From: a virus | Strand: one strand, 5' to 3' | Length of the DNA stretch: 64,000 nucleotides | IMG/VR virus record: IMGVR_UViG_3300027851_000016 | Span: 1-64,000 of that record | In this document: positions 24,799 through 33,239 of the stretch, piece after piece | Layout: each line of letters begins with the position of its first letter | Numbering within the stretch: the stretch's first letter is position 1 | The notes under the pieces: generated by a model | Database searches by the model: none | What the model saw: only the letters and a program-made list of their open reading frames with translations | Told to the model about the DNA's origin: nothing | Program-made: the position numbers and the translations under genes

Positions 24799-24995
24799 TG
24801 GAGAAGAACGCGACCATAATCGGAGCAGAAGTGACTCGGTTATTGCAGGCAGACGGGTCCACGCCCGAGCCTATTGCTATGCGAGTAACAGCACAGATGG
24901 ACCACGGTGTAGTGGTCACTGTCGAGGACACACCGTACAAGAAGGTCCGTCTCGGAGACCGTGTGGCTGTGTGGGTCCTGTACGAGGAGGAGTGA
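24798..24995 (+). CDS. small hypothetical protein (65 aa)
   Basis: ATG 24798 overlaps the preceding stop; GTG 24795 is an alternative. It is a beta-rich small protein (VVTVEDTPYKKVRLGDRVAV). No family is recognised. Confidence 0.6.
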   Translation: MEKNATIIGAEVTRLLQADGSTPEPIAMRVTAQMDHGVVVTVEDTPYKKVRLGDRVAVWVLYEEE

Positions 24996-25001
24996 CCCTG
25001 T

Positions 25002-25487
25002 ATGTTCAGAGCACCGTTGACCATGGATGCGCAGGAGTTCATGCCATGGGGTGAAGAGGGCGAGTTCTACTGTGTGCAGGGATGGATTCCGACGTACATG
25101 ATGCTGGAGGGTGTCATGGCCGCGATGGAGGACATGGATGGCATCGGCATGATTGCTGAGTCGCTGGAGTACCACACGGGCATGACCATCGTCCCATGGT
25201 TCGAGGATGATGAGGACAAGCCCGACGAGGTCTACGAGGCTGAGCTGCGAGCTGCGTTCTACGAAGTGCACGAGAAGGGTGTCGGGTATGGATGGGCGCG
25301 GTTCTGGGATGACTCGTTTGAGCACCGCCAGTGCGAAGAGAATCCGTACAGGTACCTTGAGGGTGGTGTCGAGTTGTTCCGTGAGGAGAGGCACGGGAGT
25401 CTTGTTCACAAGGGTGTTCCTGATATGCGTATCGGTTTTGGCTCTGCCCCACCGTGGGTTCGTGTTACGTTTCTGAAGGAGCACTAG
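25002..25487 (+). CDS. hypothetical protein (161 aa)
   Basis: ATG 25002 follows gaggaggagtgacc. The acidic protein has many Met, Trp and Tyr (TMDAQEFMPWGEEGEFYCVQ). No family is recognised. It stops directly before the next ATG. Confidence 0.6.
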   Translation: MFRAPLTMDAQEFMPWGEEGEFYCVQGWIPTYMMLEGVMAAMEDMDGIGMIAESLEYHTGMTIVPWFEDDEDKPDEVYEAELRAAFYEVHEKGVGYGWARFWDDSFEHRQCEENPYRYLEGGVELFREERHGSLVHKGVPDMRIGFGSAPPWVRVTFLKEH

Positions 25488-25646
25488 ATGAATACGAACA
25501 CGCTGCTGAGGTTCTTGCGGGTGCTGGTAGTGGTGCTGTGGGAGATGGCTGCGAATGCCAACGTATACAGCAAGGTGCTCCACGGGAAGATGAACGAGCT
25601 TGAGCAGGTACTGCTTGAGCTAGAGAGCGAGGCCGAGCATGGCTGA
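25488..25646 (+). CDS. very small hypothetical protein (52 aa)
   Basis: ATG 25488 follows the preceding stop and gaaggagcac, and its stop overlaps the next gene. A short hydrophobic stretch (LLRFLRVLVVVLWEM) is followed by an acidic helix (KMNELEQVLLELESEAE). It may associate with the membrane. No family is recognised. Confidence 0.5.
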   Translation: MNTNTLLRFLRVLVVVLWEMAANANVYSKVLHGKMNELEQVLLELESEAEHG

Positions 25647-26166
25647 TTCGACCTTTGAACCAGAAGTGAAACGAGGACTCTCGTGGCTGCAGGGGATGTG
25701 CGGCGGGAACATGCCGTCGTTAGCCGTCGAGTGCAAGAAGACGCAGAGTGCAACGCTCTCGTTCAGTGAGGTCAAGGACCACCAGATTGAGGGGCTGCTG
25801 GACTTCGAGAAGCAGGGCTTTGTCCACAAGATGGTCGTCAGCCAGGGCTTCGGGTCACAGCAACGGTTCATGACGAAGACCCCGTTCGACTTTGTGGTAG
25901 CGGGCGTTGGTCGCGGCTGGGTGCTGGTGAACTTCAGATTCACGAAGGCCGCACCGCGCAAGGACATCAAGAAGGGTACGAATCGGTGCTTTGCTGTCGG
26001 GATTCATGAGTACATCGCTGCCAAAGATGAGGCGATTGCTGCGGGCAGGGCGAGTTTGTCGTACGATTGGTTCGTTGAGAATGCAATCGAGTGCCAGCGG
26101 TTGCGAATCAAGAAGGAGAATGGCACCACTGAGAGTGCGTGGGACCTGCAGAAGTTGCTTGCGTGA
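25639..26166 (+). CDS. RecU-like PD-(D/E)XK nuclease
   Basis: ATG 25639 overlaps the preceding gene. The 175-residue protein has LAVECKKTQSATLSFSEVKD followed by HQIEGLLDFEKQG, the Glu-x-Lys and Ser...HQ pattern of RecU-type Holliday junction resolvases, then FDFVVAG and a strand-rich WVLVNFRFTK. The first catalytic Asp is not obvious, so activity is less certain than fold. It is the third resolvase-like gene in the window. Confidence 0.65.
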   Translation: MADSTFEPEVKRGLSWLQGMCGGNMPSLAVECKKTQSATLSFSEVKDHQIEGLLDFEKQGFVHKMVVSQGFGSQQRFMTKTPFDFVVAGVGRGWVLVNFRFTKAAPRKDIKKGTNRCFAVGIHEYIAAKDEAIAAGRASLSYDWFVENAIECQRLRIKKENGTTESAWDLQKLLA

Positions 26167-26181
26167 CGATGGGAGTACTGG

Positions 26182-26475
26182 ATGTACGCAAAGACGGATG
26201 AAGCTGTGGAGTTGAAGGTGTCTGGCAAGACCACGCCACAGAAACTTGGCGGTGCCATCGCGAAGTACCTGAAGGAAGTACCGAGTGTGTATCTGACTGC
26301 GATGGGTGAGGCTGCAGTGAATGCAGCTGTGAAAGGCATCATCGTTGCACAGTCGTATCTGGCACTGGAGGCGCACGAACTCGACATCAAGTTGGGGTTC
26401 GATATGCGTAACGACGAGCAGCTGGGCAAGGAAGTGACCATCGTCGTGTTCTACGTCAAGTATGCTACTAGATGA
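26182..26475 (+). CDS. SpoVS-like (Alba-fold) protein
   Basis: ATG 26182 has a moderate upstream gggag site. The 97-residue protein has ELKVSGKTTPQKLGGAIAKY, then AAVNAAVKGIIVAQSYL and a final strand EVTIVVFYVKYA, matching the small SpoVS family in order and length. SpoVS proteins are dimers of Alba-like fold that affect sporulation in their hosts; nucleic-acid binding is suspected. A phage copy could modulate host development or bind nucleic acid. It is the last gene before a promoter. Confidence 0.7.
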   Translation: MYAKTDEAVELKVSGKTTPQKLGGAIAKYLKEVPSVYLTAMGEAAVNAAVKGIIVAQSYLALEAHELDIKLGFDMRNDEQLGKEVTIVVFYVKYATR

Positions 26476-26476
26476 C

Positions 26477-26505
26477 TTGATGAAAGTGCCGTTATACGGT
26501 ATGAT
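26477..26505 (+). promoter_or_regulatory. promoter, GTTATA family
   Basis: TTGATG (26477-26482), a 17-base spacer with GTTATA at 26491-26496, and a strong TATGAT (26500-26505). The sequence gtaagtagg follows. It drives the 26543 gene and, by tight gene overlap, the downstream sugar cassette. Confidence 0.72.
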
Positions 26506-26542
26506 GTAAGTAGGACACTAGACGTGGATGGTGGTGCACTAG

Positions 26543-27682
26543 ATGGCGGACCTGCTCGACTTGCTCATGGAGATGCGAAATGAAGTGCCAGACCATGTAG
26601 CATCGCAGACAGACGCGATGAAGTTTGGTTTGATGGTCAATACGTACGACCCGTTCATGGTCACGTCAGCGCTGCACAAGGAGCTGCGACGTGGCGACTT
26701 CGACCAGGCTGTGTACTGGGCGCTCGTGCTTGAGAAGCTGCGCGGGCGCTTCTTCGTTATGCGGTACGTATCGAACGTGTCGATGGAGGAGAGCCACGCA
26801 CCTGGATTGAAGACGTTCCTGGGGGAGCTGTTCATCGGGTACAAGAACACGACGTTGCTCGATGTTATGCGTGCCGTCGAAGCGTTCTGCAACTGTAGGT
26901 ACGCGAAGTACATGACAGAGGCGGAGGACTACACGTGGCAGGCTGACAGCACGATATGGGGTGGTGTGCGAGAGCATGCCAAGGAGGGTCGTAGGCTGTT
27001 CGAGCCGAAGCCTGAACTGCTAGCCAAGTGGTCGAAGAAGCTGCCGAAGACTGCCAGAGTGCCTGTGCGTGATGGGCTGTACCAGTCTGAGGAGGTCATG
27101 GCACTGCTTGAGCAGTTCATCGAGGAGAAGGATTACACGTCTGCCTTGTACATCGTGCACCTGTGCAACGTGTGGCCTGCGGTGCACAAGTACACGAAGG
27201 ACCTGCTTGTATGCTCTGACGACACCGAGGAGATGCACAGGGTTCTGAATGACAAGTTGATGAAGGAGCACTCGTTTTGGGGGTTTGACTACGAGACGCT
27301 GCTCATGCACCGCATGGATGCTGTCGGGGACATGTCTGACTGGAATGCTGGACCGACGCGCACGGATGACGAGCTGCGCGAGGTGCTGGCTGGTGTGTAT
27401 GCCGAAGTCGCAGGGAAACAGCTACGACCGATTCCGTTCTACGCAGTCGATGCGCATACGCGAGAGGGAAAGCGTGTGTGGTTGACGCAGCGCAAGCAGA
27501 TTCGACCGAATGCTCCGTGTACGGTGGCTGACCTGCGGTATGCGGCGAACTGGGTGTCGATGCTCTGGCGCAGGGAGGCATGGAAGCAGTTCGGGACGAT
27601 TCATGTTGCCTGGGAGGATGTCGTGTTGCCAGAAGACAGGTATTACAAGGCGCTCTGGAAGGGAGTGTACCCGCATGAGTAG
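26543..27682 (+). CDS. hypothetical protein, possible clamp-loader-like C-terminal domain
   Basis: ATG 26543 has a weak ribosome site. The 379-residue helical protein has HKELRRGDFDQAVYWALVLE near residue 48, reminiscent of the helical C-terminal domain of MgsA/clamp-loader subunits (..LRGSDPDAALYWLARM..). No Walker motifs are present, so it is not an ATPase. The resemblance is weak. Its end overlaps the flavoprotein start by eight bases, tying it to the cassette. Confidence 0.6.
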   Translation: MADLLDLLMEMRNEVPDHVASQTDAMKFGLMVNTYDPFMVTSALHKELRRGDFDQAVYWALVLEKLRGRFFVMRYVSNVSMEESHAPGLKTFLGELFIGYKNTTLLDVMRAVEAFCNCRYAKYMTEAEDYTWQADSTIWGGVREHAKEGRRLFEPKPELLAKWSKKLPKTARVPVRDGLYQSEEVMALLEQFIEEKDYTSALYIVHLCNVWPAVHKYTKDLLVCSDDTEEMHRVLNDKLMKEHSFWGFDYETLLMHRMDAVGDMSDWNAGPTRTDDELREVLAGVYAEVAGKQLRPIPFYAVDAHTREGKRVWLTQRKQIRPNAPCTVADLRYAANWVSMLWRREAWKQFGTIHVAWEDVVLPEDRYYKALWKGVYPHE

Positions 27683-28871
27683 GGTTCTTGTCCTCGGTGG
27701 CGGGCTTGCTGGGATGACCGTGGCAAAGGCTCTTGCAGGCAGCCACGACGTGCGGGTGCTTGAGCAGGAGGACCGACTGGGTGGCCTGCTGCGTACGTTC
27801 CGTGGCACCGTAGACGGGGTCGGTGAGTTCCGCTTCGACATCGGTGGGCATTGGCTGCATCGGGACGGGTTCTCAGGTGTGGCCGACCTGTTCTCAGGAC
27901 TGGTCGAGCACGAGCGCCATGCCTTCGTGTACGTGAACGGGAAGCATGGGCGGTTCCCGATTCAGGCGTTCTACGATGACGTGTTTGATGGGGAGACAGC
28001 CGTAAGCATCTGTGAGGAGTTGGCAAACAGGACAGACGACCAGCCCAGGTCATACGCTGACATGCTGCAGAAGAGCTATGGGGAGACGCTGTTCGACAGG
28101 TTCTTCGAGCCGTACAACCGCAAGCTGTTCGGTGTGCCAGACCTGACACCCATCAGCTTCGGTGAGTTGGAGTTGGTGCGGAACGTTAGAGTCGGAGACA
28201 AGGCGGGGTACAACAGCACGTTCCTGTATCCCGACGGGCAGGGCATCGAGTCGCTGATTGAGGACCTGAAGGATGACCGCGTCGAGTACATCCTTGATGA
28301 GATGGCAGTGCACGTCGATACGCAGGCGCACATCGTGACCTGTGCAGACGGTACCCCGTACACGTATGACGTACTCGTATCGACAGTCCCGCTCGACATG
28401 CTCACTGCGATGGTAGGCGAGCCGCTATACCTGCTGGGGTCTCAGGGACTTGTGATGAACATGGGGGTCAAGAAGAACCCGAATCACGTCGGAAAGAACT
28501 GGGTGTACTACCCAGATGATGGTCTGCCGTTCTACCGTGTCGGTCTGTATAGCGAAGCCGACCCGACTGCTGCTCCTGAAGGGTACGTGGCAATGTACGT
28601 CGAGGTGTCCACACTGCGCCCGTGGACCAACGCAGAGGTAATGCTGGGCCTGCAGAAGGTCGGGATGATTGAGAGTCCGACCGATGTGGTGCTGCAGCAG
28701 GCCGCGTACCTGCCGACGAACTACTGCTTCGCTGACCCGCGTGTTCCAGGGGTCTTGCAAGCATTCCGTTTGGCTGGTGTGCACTCGATTGGACGGTATG
28801 GGAGCTGGCACTGGTCGTCCATGCACGAGGATGTGAAGCAGGCGCTCGAACTGGCGGAGAGGATTCGGTAA
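27675..28871 (+). CDS. FAD-dependent UDP-galactopyranose-mutase-like protein
   Basis: ATG 27675 overlaps the preceding gene. The 398-residue protein starts with a dinucleotide fold LVLGGGLAGMTVAKAL (GxGxxG at ~8-13), then EQEDRLGGLLRT and DIGGHWLH, characteristic of UDP-galactopyranose mutase and related amine-oxidase-like flavoproteins. Later TVPLDML and SIGRYGSWHWSSMHED fit the FAD-binding C-terminus. It may convert or oxidise a nucleotide sugar. Mutase versus oxidoreductase activity cannot be decided from sequence alone. It opens the cassette. Confidence 0.8.
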   Translation: MSRVLVLGGGLAGMTVAKALAGSHDVRVLEQEDRLGGLLRTFRGTVDGVGEFRFDIGGHWLHRDGFSGVADLFSGLVEHERHAFVYVNGKHGRFPIQAFYDDVFDGETAVSICEELANRTDDQPRSYADMLQKSYGETLFDRFFEPYNRKLFGVPDLTPISFGELELVRNVRVGDKAGYNSTFLYPDGQGIESLIEDLKDDRVEYILDEMAVHVDTQAHIVTCADGTPYTYDVLVSTVPLDMLTAMVGEPLYLLGSQGLVMNMGVKKNPNHVGKNWVYYPDDGLPFYRVGLYSEADPTAAPEGYVAMYVEVSTLRPWTNAEVMLGLQKVGMIESPTDVVLQQAAYLPTNYCFADPRVPGVLQAFRLAGVHSIGRYGSWHWSSMHEDVKQALELAERIR

Positions 28872-29290
28872 TGATGTACGTTCGGTATCTGTGGACGGTC
28901 CTCAAGCACAAGTGGTTCGTCTTCGTTGAGTGCGCCAAAGAGGGAATCGCGTGGCGTGGGTTGATTCATGACATGAGCAAGTTCCTGCCAAGTGAGTGCA
29001 TTGCGTATGCAGAGTATTTCGAGGGTGACCCAGATGATAACGTGGCGTTCAATGCTGCGTGGGCATTGCACGTGAGGCGGAACGACCATCACTGGCTCCA
29101 TTGGCTTGTGGATGGTGAGGCGCAAGAGATGCCGTTTGAGGCTGTAGTCGAGATGGTCTGTGACTGGGTTGGGGCGGCGCGGGCGTACAAGGGTGATGGA
29201 ATTGTACCGTGGTACACCCAGAACGGTCCGAACATGGTGCTACATGCTAAGACCCGTGAACTGGTTGAGGAACTTGTGAGTGTGCGATGA
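28871..29290 (+). CDS. DUF5662 family protein (139 aa)
   Basis: ATG 28871 (or 28874) overlaps the flavoprotein stop. GLIHDMSKFLPSECIAYAEY and HVRRNDHHWLHWLVD match the His-rich pattern of DUF5662. The HD and clustered histidines suggest a metal-binding, HD-like hydrolase fold, but activity of the family is unknown. Its place between sugar genes may be incidental. Confidence 0.75.
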   Translation: MMYVRYLWTVLKHKWFVFVECAKEGIAWRGLIHDMSKFLPSECIAYAEYFEGDPDDNVAFNAAWALHVRRNDHHWLHWLVDGEAQEMPFEAVVEMVCDWVGAARAYKGDGIVPWYTQNGPNMVLHAKTRELVEELVSVR

Positions 29291-30744
29291 GACTCCTGTA
29301 CCTGCCGCTGTACACGAACAAGAACCTGAATGGGGACAGCAGCTACAACGTCGCGTCGAAGTTCATCGCGAGTGCGGTCGAGCGTGGGTGGTTCGTACAC
29401 TGGGTACTGCCCCAGGTGGGTGGTGGTAGCCGCTTCCACTATGAGGGGTCGAGGGCTGCGATTGAGAACCACCCGCAGGTCCTCGTGCATCGTGTGCCCT
29501 CCATCGAGGACCAGTACATGCAGACAGGCGTGGTGCCTGCAGACGTGTTGTTCAGGCTGTTCAGTCAGCACCAGGGCAGGTATCACATCGACGCTGTGCT
29601 CACGGAGAAGCCTGCGAGTGCGGCGTATGTGCGTAAGTTGCTCCAGCACCCGTTCACACGTCCTGCGAAGGGCAAGAACAGGTGGCTCGGTAAGACTCCT
29701 GCACTGCCCATGTTCGTTCGCGACCCGTTCACGAAGTCCCAGGAACTGCACATCATCAGCGATGTCGAGGAGGTCGAGCAGTCTGTCGGGTACCTGACCA
29801 GCTACAGCATCTTCATGTGCCAGACGGACTTCGATATGGCCTCGAAGGTCGCGAAGCGGTACCTGAACTACGGGCAGGTCAAGAAGATGCAGGCTCGGTC
29901 GGTGGTGCTCCCGCCAGGTACGGCGACGGCAGAGTTGTTGCCCGTCAGGGAGGCGGCGGTCAAGCGGGACAGGTTCACTGTACTGATTGCCGAGCGTTTG
30001 AAGAACGGTGCGCTCATGGATTCGCTCGATGCAGTGGACTACATGTTCAAGCGTGGGTACCAGATGGATGTCGTAATCAGCTCGCAGTCGGAACTGAACC
30101 GCAAGACGCTCATGAACTACCCGACTGTCTTCGAGCACGCAGAACTGCACCCAGCGAACCCGAGAGACCAGTATCTGCCGCTGGCTGCGGCGTGCCACGC
30201 AACGATTACGATGCCCTCGACGCACAGCTACCCACAGGGTCTGATGGAGCGGCTGTACTTGGGACTCGTTGCGGTGCTGCCCGACTACCCATGGGTGCAC
30301 ACGTTGTTGCCCGACTATCCGTTCGTGGTGAAGCGGAACGTGAAGTCGATGGTGGCGATGCTCAAGTGGATTGAGGAGAACTACGAGGAGGCCAAGCAGA
30401 AGGTCGCCTGGGTGCCTGGGTACATCGAGGAGCACTACGATGCCCAGTTGCTGGCGGAGAAGACGATGCGGCATATCGAGGAGACGACGGCGCTGGTTCG
30501 CGCGAGTTCGGCACCATCGAGCGGGTTCTTGGAGTTGATTGACCAGTTCGACTTCGATGAGGCAGACGAAGAGACGCTGTTTGAGTACATGAAAGCGCAT
30601 TCGACCACGGGACTGTCGTTCAACAATGAGGGGAAGACTGCTGCGTTCGGCAGCTACAAGTCGCAGTTGTTCCAAGCGATGCGGCATCGTGGGTGGGAAG
30701 ACACGTGCGAGGGTCCGTTCGTGACGATGAGGAGGAAGAGCTGA
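29287..30744 (+). CDS. GT-B fold glycosyltransferase (first copy)
   Basis: ATG 29287 overlaps the previous stop. The 485-residue protein has an N-terminal Rossmann-like start (MRLLYLPLYTNKNLNGDSSY) and a C-terminal nucleotide-sugar domain with FTVLIAERLKNGALMDSLDA and MERLYLGLVAVLPDYPW, the equivalent of the E-x7-E region of GT4-type enzymes. It most likely transfers a sugar from a nucleotide-sugar donor. Acceptor is unknown. It is only distantly similar to the second copy at 33956. Confidence 0.72.
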   Translation: MRLLYLPLYTNKNLNGDSSYNVASKFIASAVERGWFVHWVLPQVGGGSRFHYEGSRAAIENHPQVLVHRVPSIEDQYMQTGVVPADVLFRLFSQHQGRYHIDAVLTEKPASAAYVRKLLQHPFTRPAKGKNRWLGKTPALPMFVRDPFTKSQELHIISDVEEVEQSVGYLTSYSIFMCQTDFDMASKVAKRYLNYGQVKKMQARSVVLPPGTATAELLPVREAAVKRDRFTVLIAERLKNGALMDSLDAVDYMFKRGYQMDVVISSQSELNRKTLMNYPTVFEHAELHPANPRDQYLPLAAACHATITMPSTHSYPQGLMERLYLGLVAVLPDYPWVHTLLPDYPFVVKRNVKSMVAMLKWIEENYEEAKQKVAWVPGYIEEHYDAQLLAEKTMRHIEETTALVRASSAPSSGFLELIDQFDFDEADEETLFEYMKAHSTTGLSFNNEGKTAAFGSYKSQLFQAMRHRGWEDTCEGPFVTMRRKS

Positions 30745-31406
30745 TGTCGTTGTACGACAAGGACAAGATAGTTGGATGCTTCGAGAGCGAGGAGCAGTGG
30801 CGTGATGAGGCCGACGAGATAATCGCCATGCAGATGAGCTACCGCTCACACGCTTTGATGATGGGCAAGGTTGTTGACACGTTCTTCGATGTGGTCGAGC
30901 GGAACCATGGTGCAGCGACGGTTCTCGATGTCGGCTGTGGCACGGCCATGTTCCTCGACTACGTTCGTGAACAGTACGGTCTGCACCGTGTGGAGCGGTA
31001 CGTTGGGTACGAGTTGGTCACACGATTCGGGGAGAAGGCAGCGCAGAAGCTCGAAGACTATGGTGTCCGTGGAGCGATTGTGGGTGCCGACTTCTTCGAC
31101 CTGGGGACCACCGCAGCACCAGCTGACCTGGTGATTGCCTCGCAGTGTCTGAACACGGTGTTCAGCGATGACCCGCTGGCCTTCATCGCGATGGCAGTGG
31201 ACCAGCTGTGGTCGATGACGCGGCACTCGCTCGTGTTCGACCTGAAGGATGTGGCTGCTCCGAGGATTCTCGACCCGCACCTGCGGACGTACTACGACCC
31301 TGTGTACGTGTACAAGGTGTGCCGTGACCACACGGTGAACGTCACAGTCAGCCAGACCACGAAGGCGAACTTCACGGTGGTCATGTCGCGGGAGGAGCTG
31401 TACTGA
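30744..31406 (+). CDS. class I SAM-dependent methyltransferase
   Basis: ATG 30744 follows aggaggaagagctg and overlaps the glycosyltransferase stop. The 220-residue protein has SAM motif I VLDVGCGTAMFLDYV at ~60-74, an acidic strand end (GYELVTRF) and motif IV-like ADLVIASQCLN. Size and lack of a target-recognition domain favour a small-molecule or sugar methyltransferase rather than a DNA methylase. Its coupling to sugar genes supports this. Confidence 0.8.
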   Translation: MSLYDKDKIVGCFESEEQWRDEADEIIAMQMSYRSHALMMGKVVDTFFDVVERNHGAATVLDVGCGTAMFLDYVREQYGLHRVERYVGYELVTRFGEKAAQKLEDYGVRGAIVGADFFDLGTTAAPADLVIASQCLNTVFSDDPLAFIAMAVDQLWSMTRHSLVFDLKDVAAPRILDPHLRTYYDPVYVYKVCRDHTVNVTVSQTTKANFTVVMSREELY

Positions 31407-32551
31407 TGATTCTGCTTCTCGGCAAGGGGGAGGGTCTGCAGGCTCTGACCGATGTGTTTGCTGGTGAGGATGCGGTTGCACTCACTGATGCGGGCAGGAC
31501 ACCTGACGAACTGTGTGCGGATGTCCGAAGTGTCCTAGAAGTCCACGAGTTCGAGTTCGCCGTGGCTAATGGACTGTCTTGTGCGAAGGCCCTGGACGTA
31601 CTCGATGGTGTGGGTGTGCCCACGGTCGGCGCGACGACACAGGATTGGCATATCGAGATGGACAAGCCGTTCGGCAAGAAGTTGTGCGCCGAAGTCGGTG
31701 TAGGCACGAGCGAGTGGTGGACGGTGGACTTGGCTGACCTGGATGAAACGGAGTGGGAGTTTCCGTGCTACGTGAAGCATCGCAAGGCCATCGGCGGGAC
31801 GACCTCGTTCAAGGTGCACTCGAAGAAGCAGATACGAAACCTGATTCGTGCGTATGGCTACGAGCGCGGGTTCATCGTGGAGCTGCCACTTGCAGGCATC
31901 GAGTTCAGCATGAATGCGCTGATTGGTGCTGAGAACTGGCAGGTGATTGGTTGCAACTACGACATGAAGGGGCCGACAGGCAAGGTGGTCGGGAATGCCT
32001 ATGGTGCGGCTGGTGAGCATACAGCTTGGATTGAGGGGCAGCTTGCTCCGTTGTTCCAGGCGGTATGTGGGATGGGTTACCGAGGAGTGCTCGCCGTGAC
32101 GGTGTTCATGACCGACGAGGGACTTCGCATGATTGAGCTGAATGTACGTGTTGGGACAGGGTCGGGGTACACGTACCTGAACAACGTCTCGAACATGGCG
32201 GACATGCTGCGAGCCTGTGCGCTCGGGCAGAGCATCCCTGCACCGCAGTTCAAGCATCTGTACGGGCTGTCGGTCACGGTGGACTCAGGCTTGAGGCGAG
32301 AAGCGTATGACCTTGAGGTCGGGCTTCTTGAGCCGCTGGGTGATGGTGTGGTGCTGGTCGAGAACAATGTGTACGACGGGATGAGCAACGGTGCCGCCCC
32401 GTACCTACTGGTCGGGTTCGGTGACTCGTCATTGCAGAGTGTTGGAGAGACCCTGATGGAGAACTTGAGGTGTTTGGATGTCCCACTGATGTCTAAGCCT
32501 GAACTAGACCTTGACCGTTTCGATAGACTGGCGGAGGTGCTGCCACGATGA
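31406..32551 (+). CDS. ATP-grasp ligase
   Basis: ATG 31406 follows ggaggagctg. The 381-residue protein has a PurD/carbamoyl-phosphate-synthase-like order: N-terminal preATP-grasp domain, VPTVGATTQDWHIEMDKPFG, a lysine strand FPCYVKHRKAIGG, and the metal-binding MIELNVRVGTG near residue 245. ATP-grasp enzymes activate a carboxylate as acyl phosphate and join it to an amine or thiol. In this cassette an amino-sugar acceptor is plausible because a PIG-L deacetylase is next but one. The substrate is unknown. Confidence 0.82.
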   Translation: MILLLGKGEGLQALTDVFAGEDAVALTDAGRTPDELCADVRSVLEVHEFEFAVANGLSCAKALDVLDGVGVPTVGATTQDWHIEMDKPFGKKLCAEVGVGTSEWWTVDLADLDETEWEFPCYVKHRKAIGGTTSFKVHSKKQIRNLIRAYGYERGFIVELPLAGIEFSMNALIGAENWQVIGCNYDMKGPTGKVVGNAYGAAGEHTAWIEGQLAPLFQAVCGMGYRGVLAVTVFMTDEGLRMIELNVRVGTGSGYTYLNNVSNMADMLRACALGQSIPAPQFKHLYGLSVTVDSGLRREAYDLEVGLLEPLGDGVVLVENNVYDGMSNGAAPYLLVGFGDSSLQSVGETLMENLRCLDVPLMSKPELDLDRFDRLAEVLPR

Positions 32552-33213
32552 AGATTGTCGTGCACCAGCCTGTGTTCCTGCCGTACCTTGGAGTGGTGGG
32601 CAAGATTGCACACGCGGACGGGCTTGTCCTGCTCGATGACGTGCAGTATGTCCGTCGTGGGTTCATGAATCGGAACCGCATCCTGACGAAGGATGGTGAG
32701 CACTGGCTGACCGTGCCCGTTCGAAAGGCTCCGCAGGATACGCAGGTCAAGGACATCGAAATCAGCTACGAGACCGACTGGCAGCGGCAGATGAAGCGTA
32801 CGCTGGAGATGGCGTATGGGAAGGCTCCGCACTTCGAGGCAACGATGGCGGCATTGCAGCCCTTGTGGGTAGCGAAGCCCAATCACCTGATGGACCTGAA
32901 TGTTCTGCTGCTTGAGCGAGTGTTGAAGTTCTTCGGGGTCAGTGTGCCTGTGTGGTGGAGCAGTGACTTCCCCCCTGTCGAGGACCCGACGCAGCGTTTG
33001 CTGGATAGGGTCGAGCGTGTTGGTGGCACTGTCTACGTGGCTGGTGCGAACGGGAAGGCGTACATGGAACTGACGGGGGACGAACGTGTGAAAGTACAGT
33101 TCGAGGAGTATGCTTGTCCCGAGTACGCGCAGTTCAACAGCACCGAGTTCGTACCGTACCTCTCGGTGGTGGACTACATGATGAACGTCGGGGCGGTGCG
33201 GAAAGCACTGTAG
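32548..33213 (+). CDS. WbqC-family protein
   Basis: ATG 32548 overlaps the ATP-grasp stop. The 221-residue protein has the family hallmark HQPVFLPYLGVVGKIAHAD at the N-terminus, then LLDDVQYVRRGFMNRNRI and WLTVPV. WbqC-like genes recur in bacterial polysaccharide clusters and have been proposed to act in acylation of amino sugars; the reaction is not settled. This gene links the cassette firmly to glycan assembly. Confidence 0.85.
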   Translation: MKIVVHQPVFLPYLGVVGKIAHADGLVLLDDVQYVRRGFMNRNRILTKDGEHWLTVPVRKAPQDTQVKDIEISYETDWQRQMKRTLEMAYGKAPHFEATMAALQPLWVAKPNHLMDLNVLLLERVLKFFGVSVPVWWSSDFPPVEDPTQRLLDRVERVGGTVYVAGANGKAYMELTGDERVKVQFEEYACPEYAQFNSTEFVPYLSVVDYMMNVGAVRKAL

Positions 33214-33239
33214 GATTGAACAGGACAGAGGAGGCAAGG

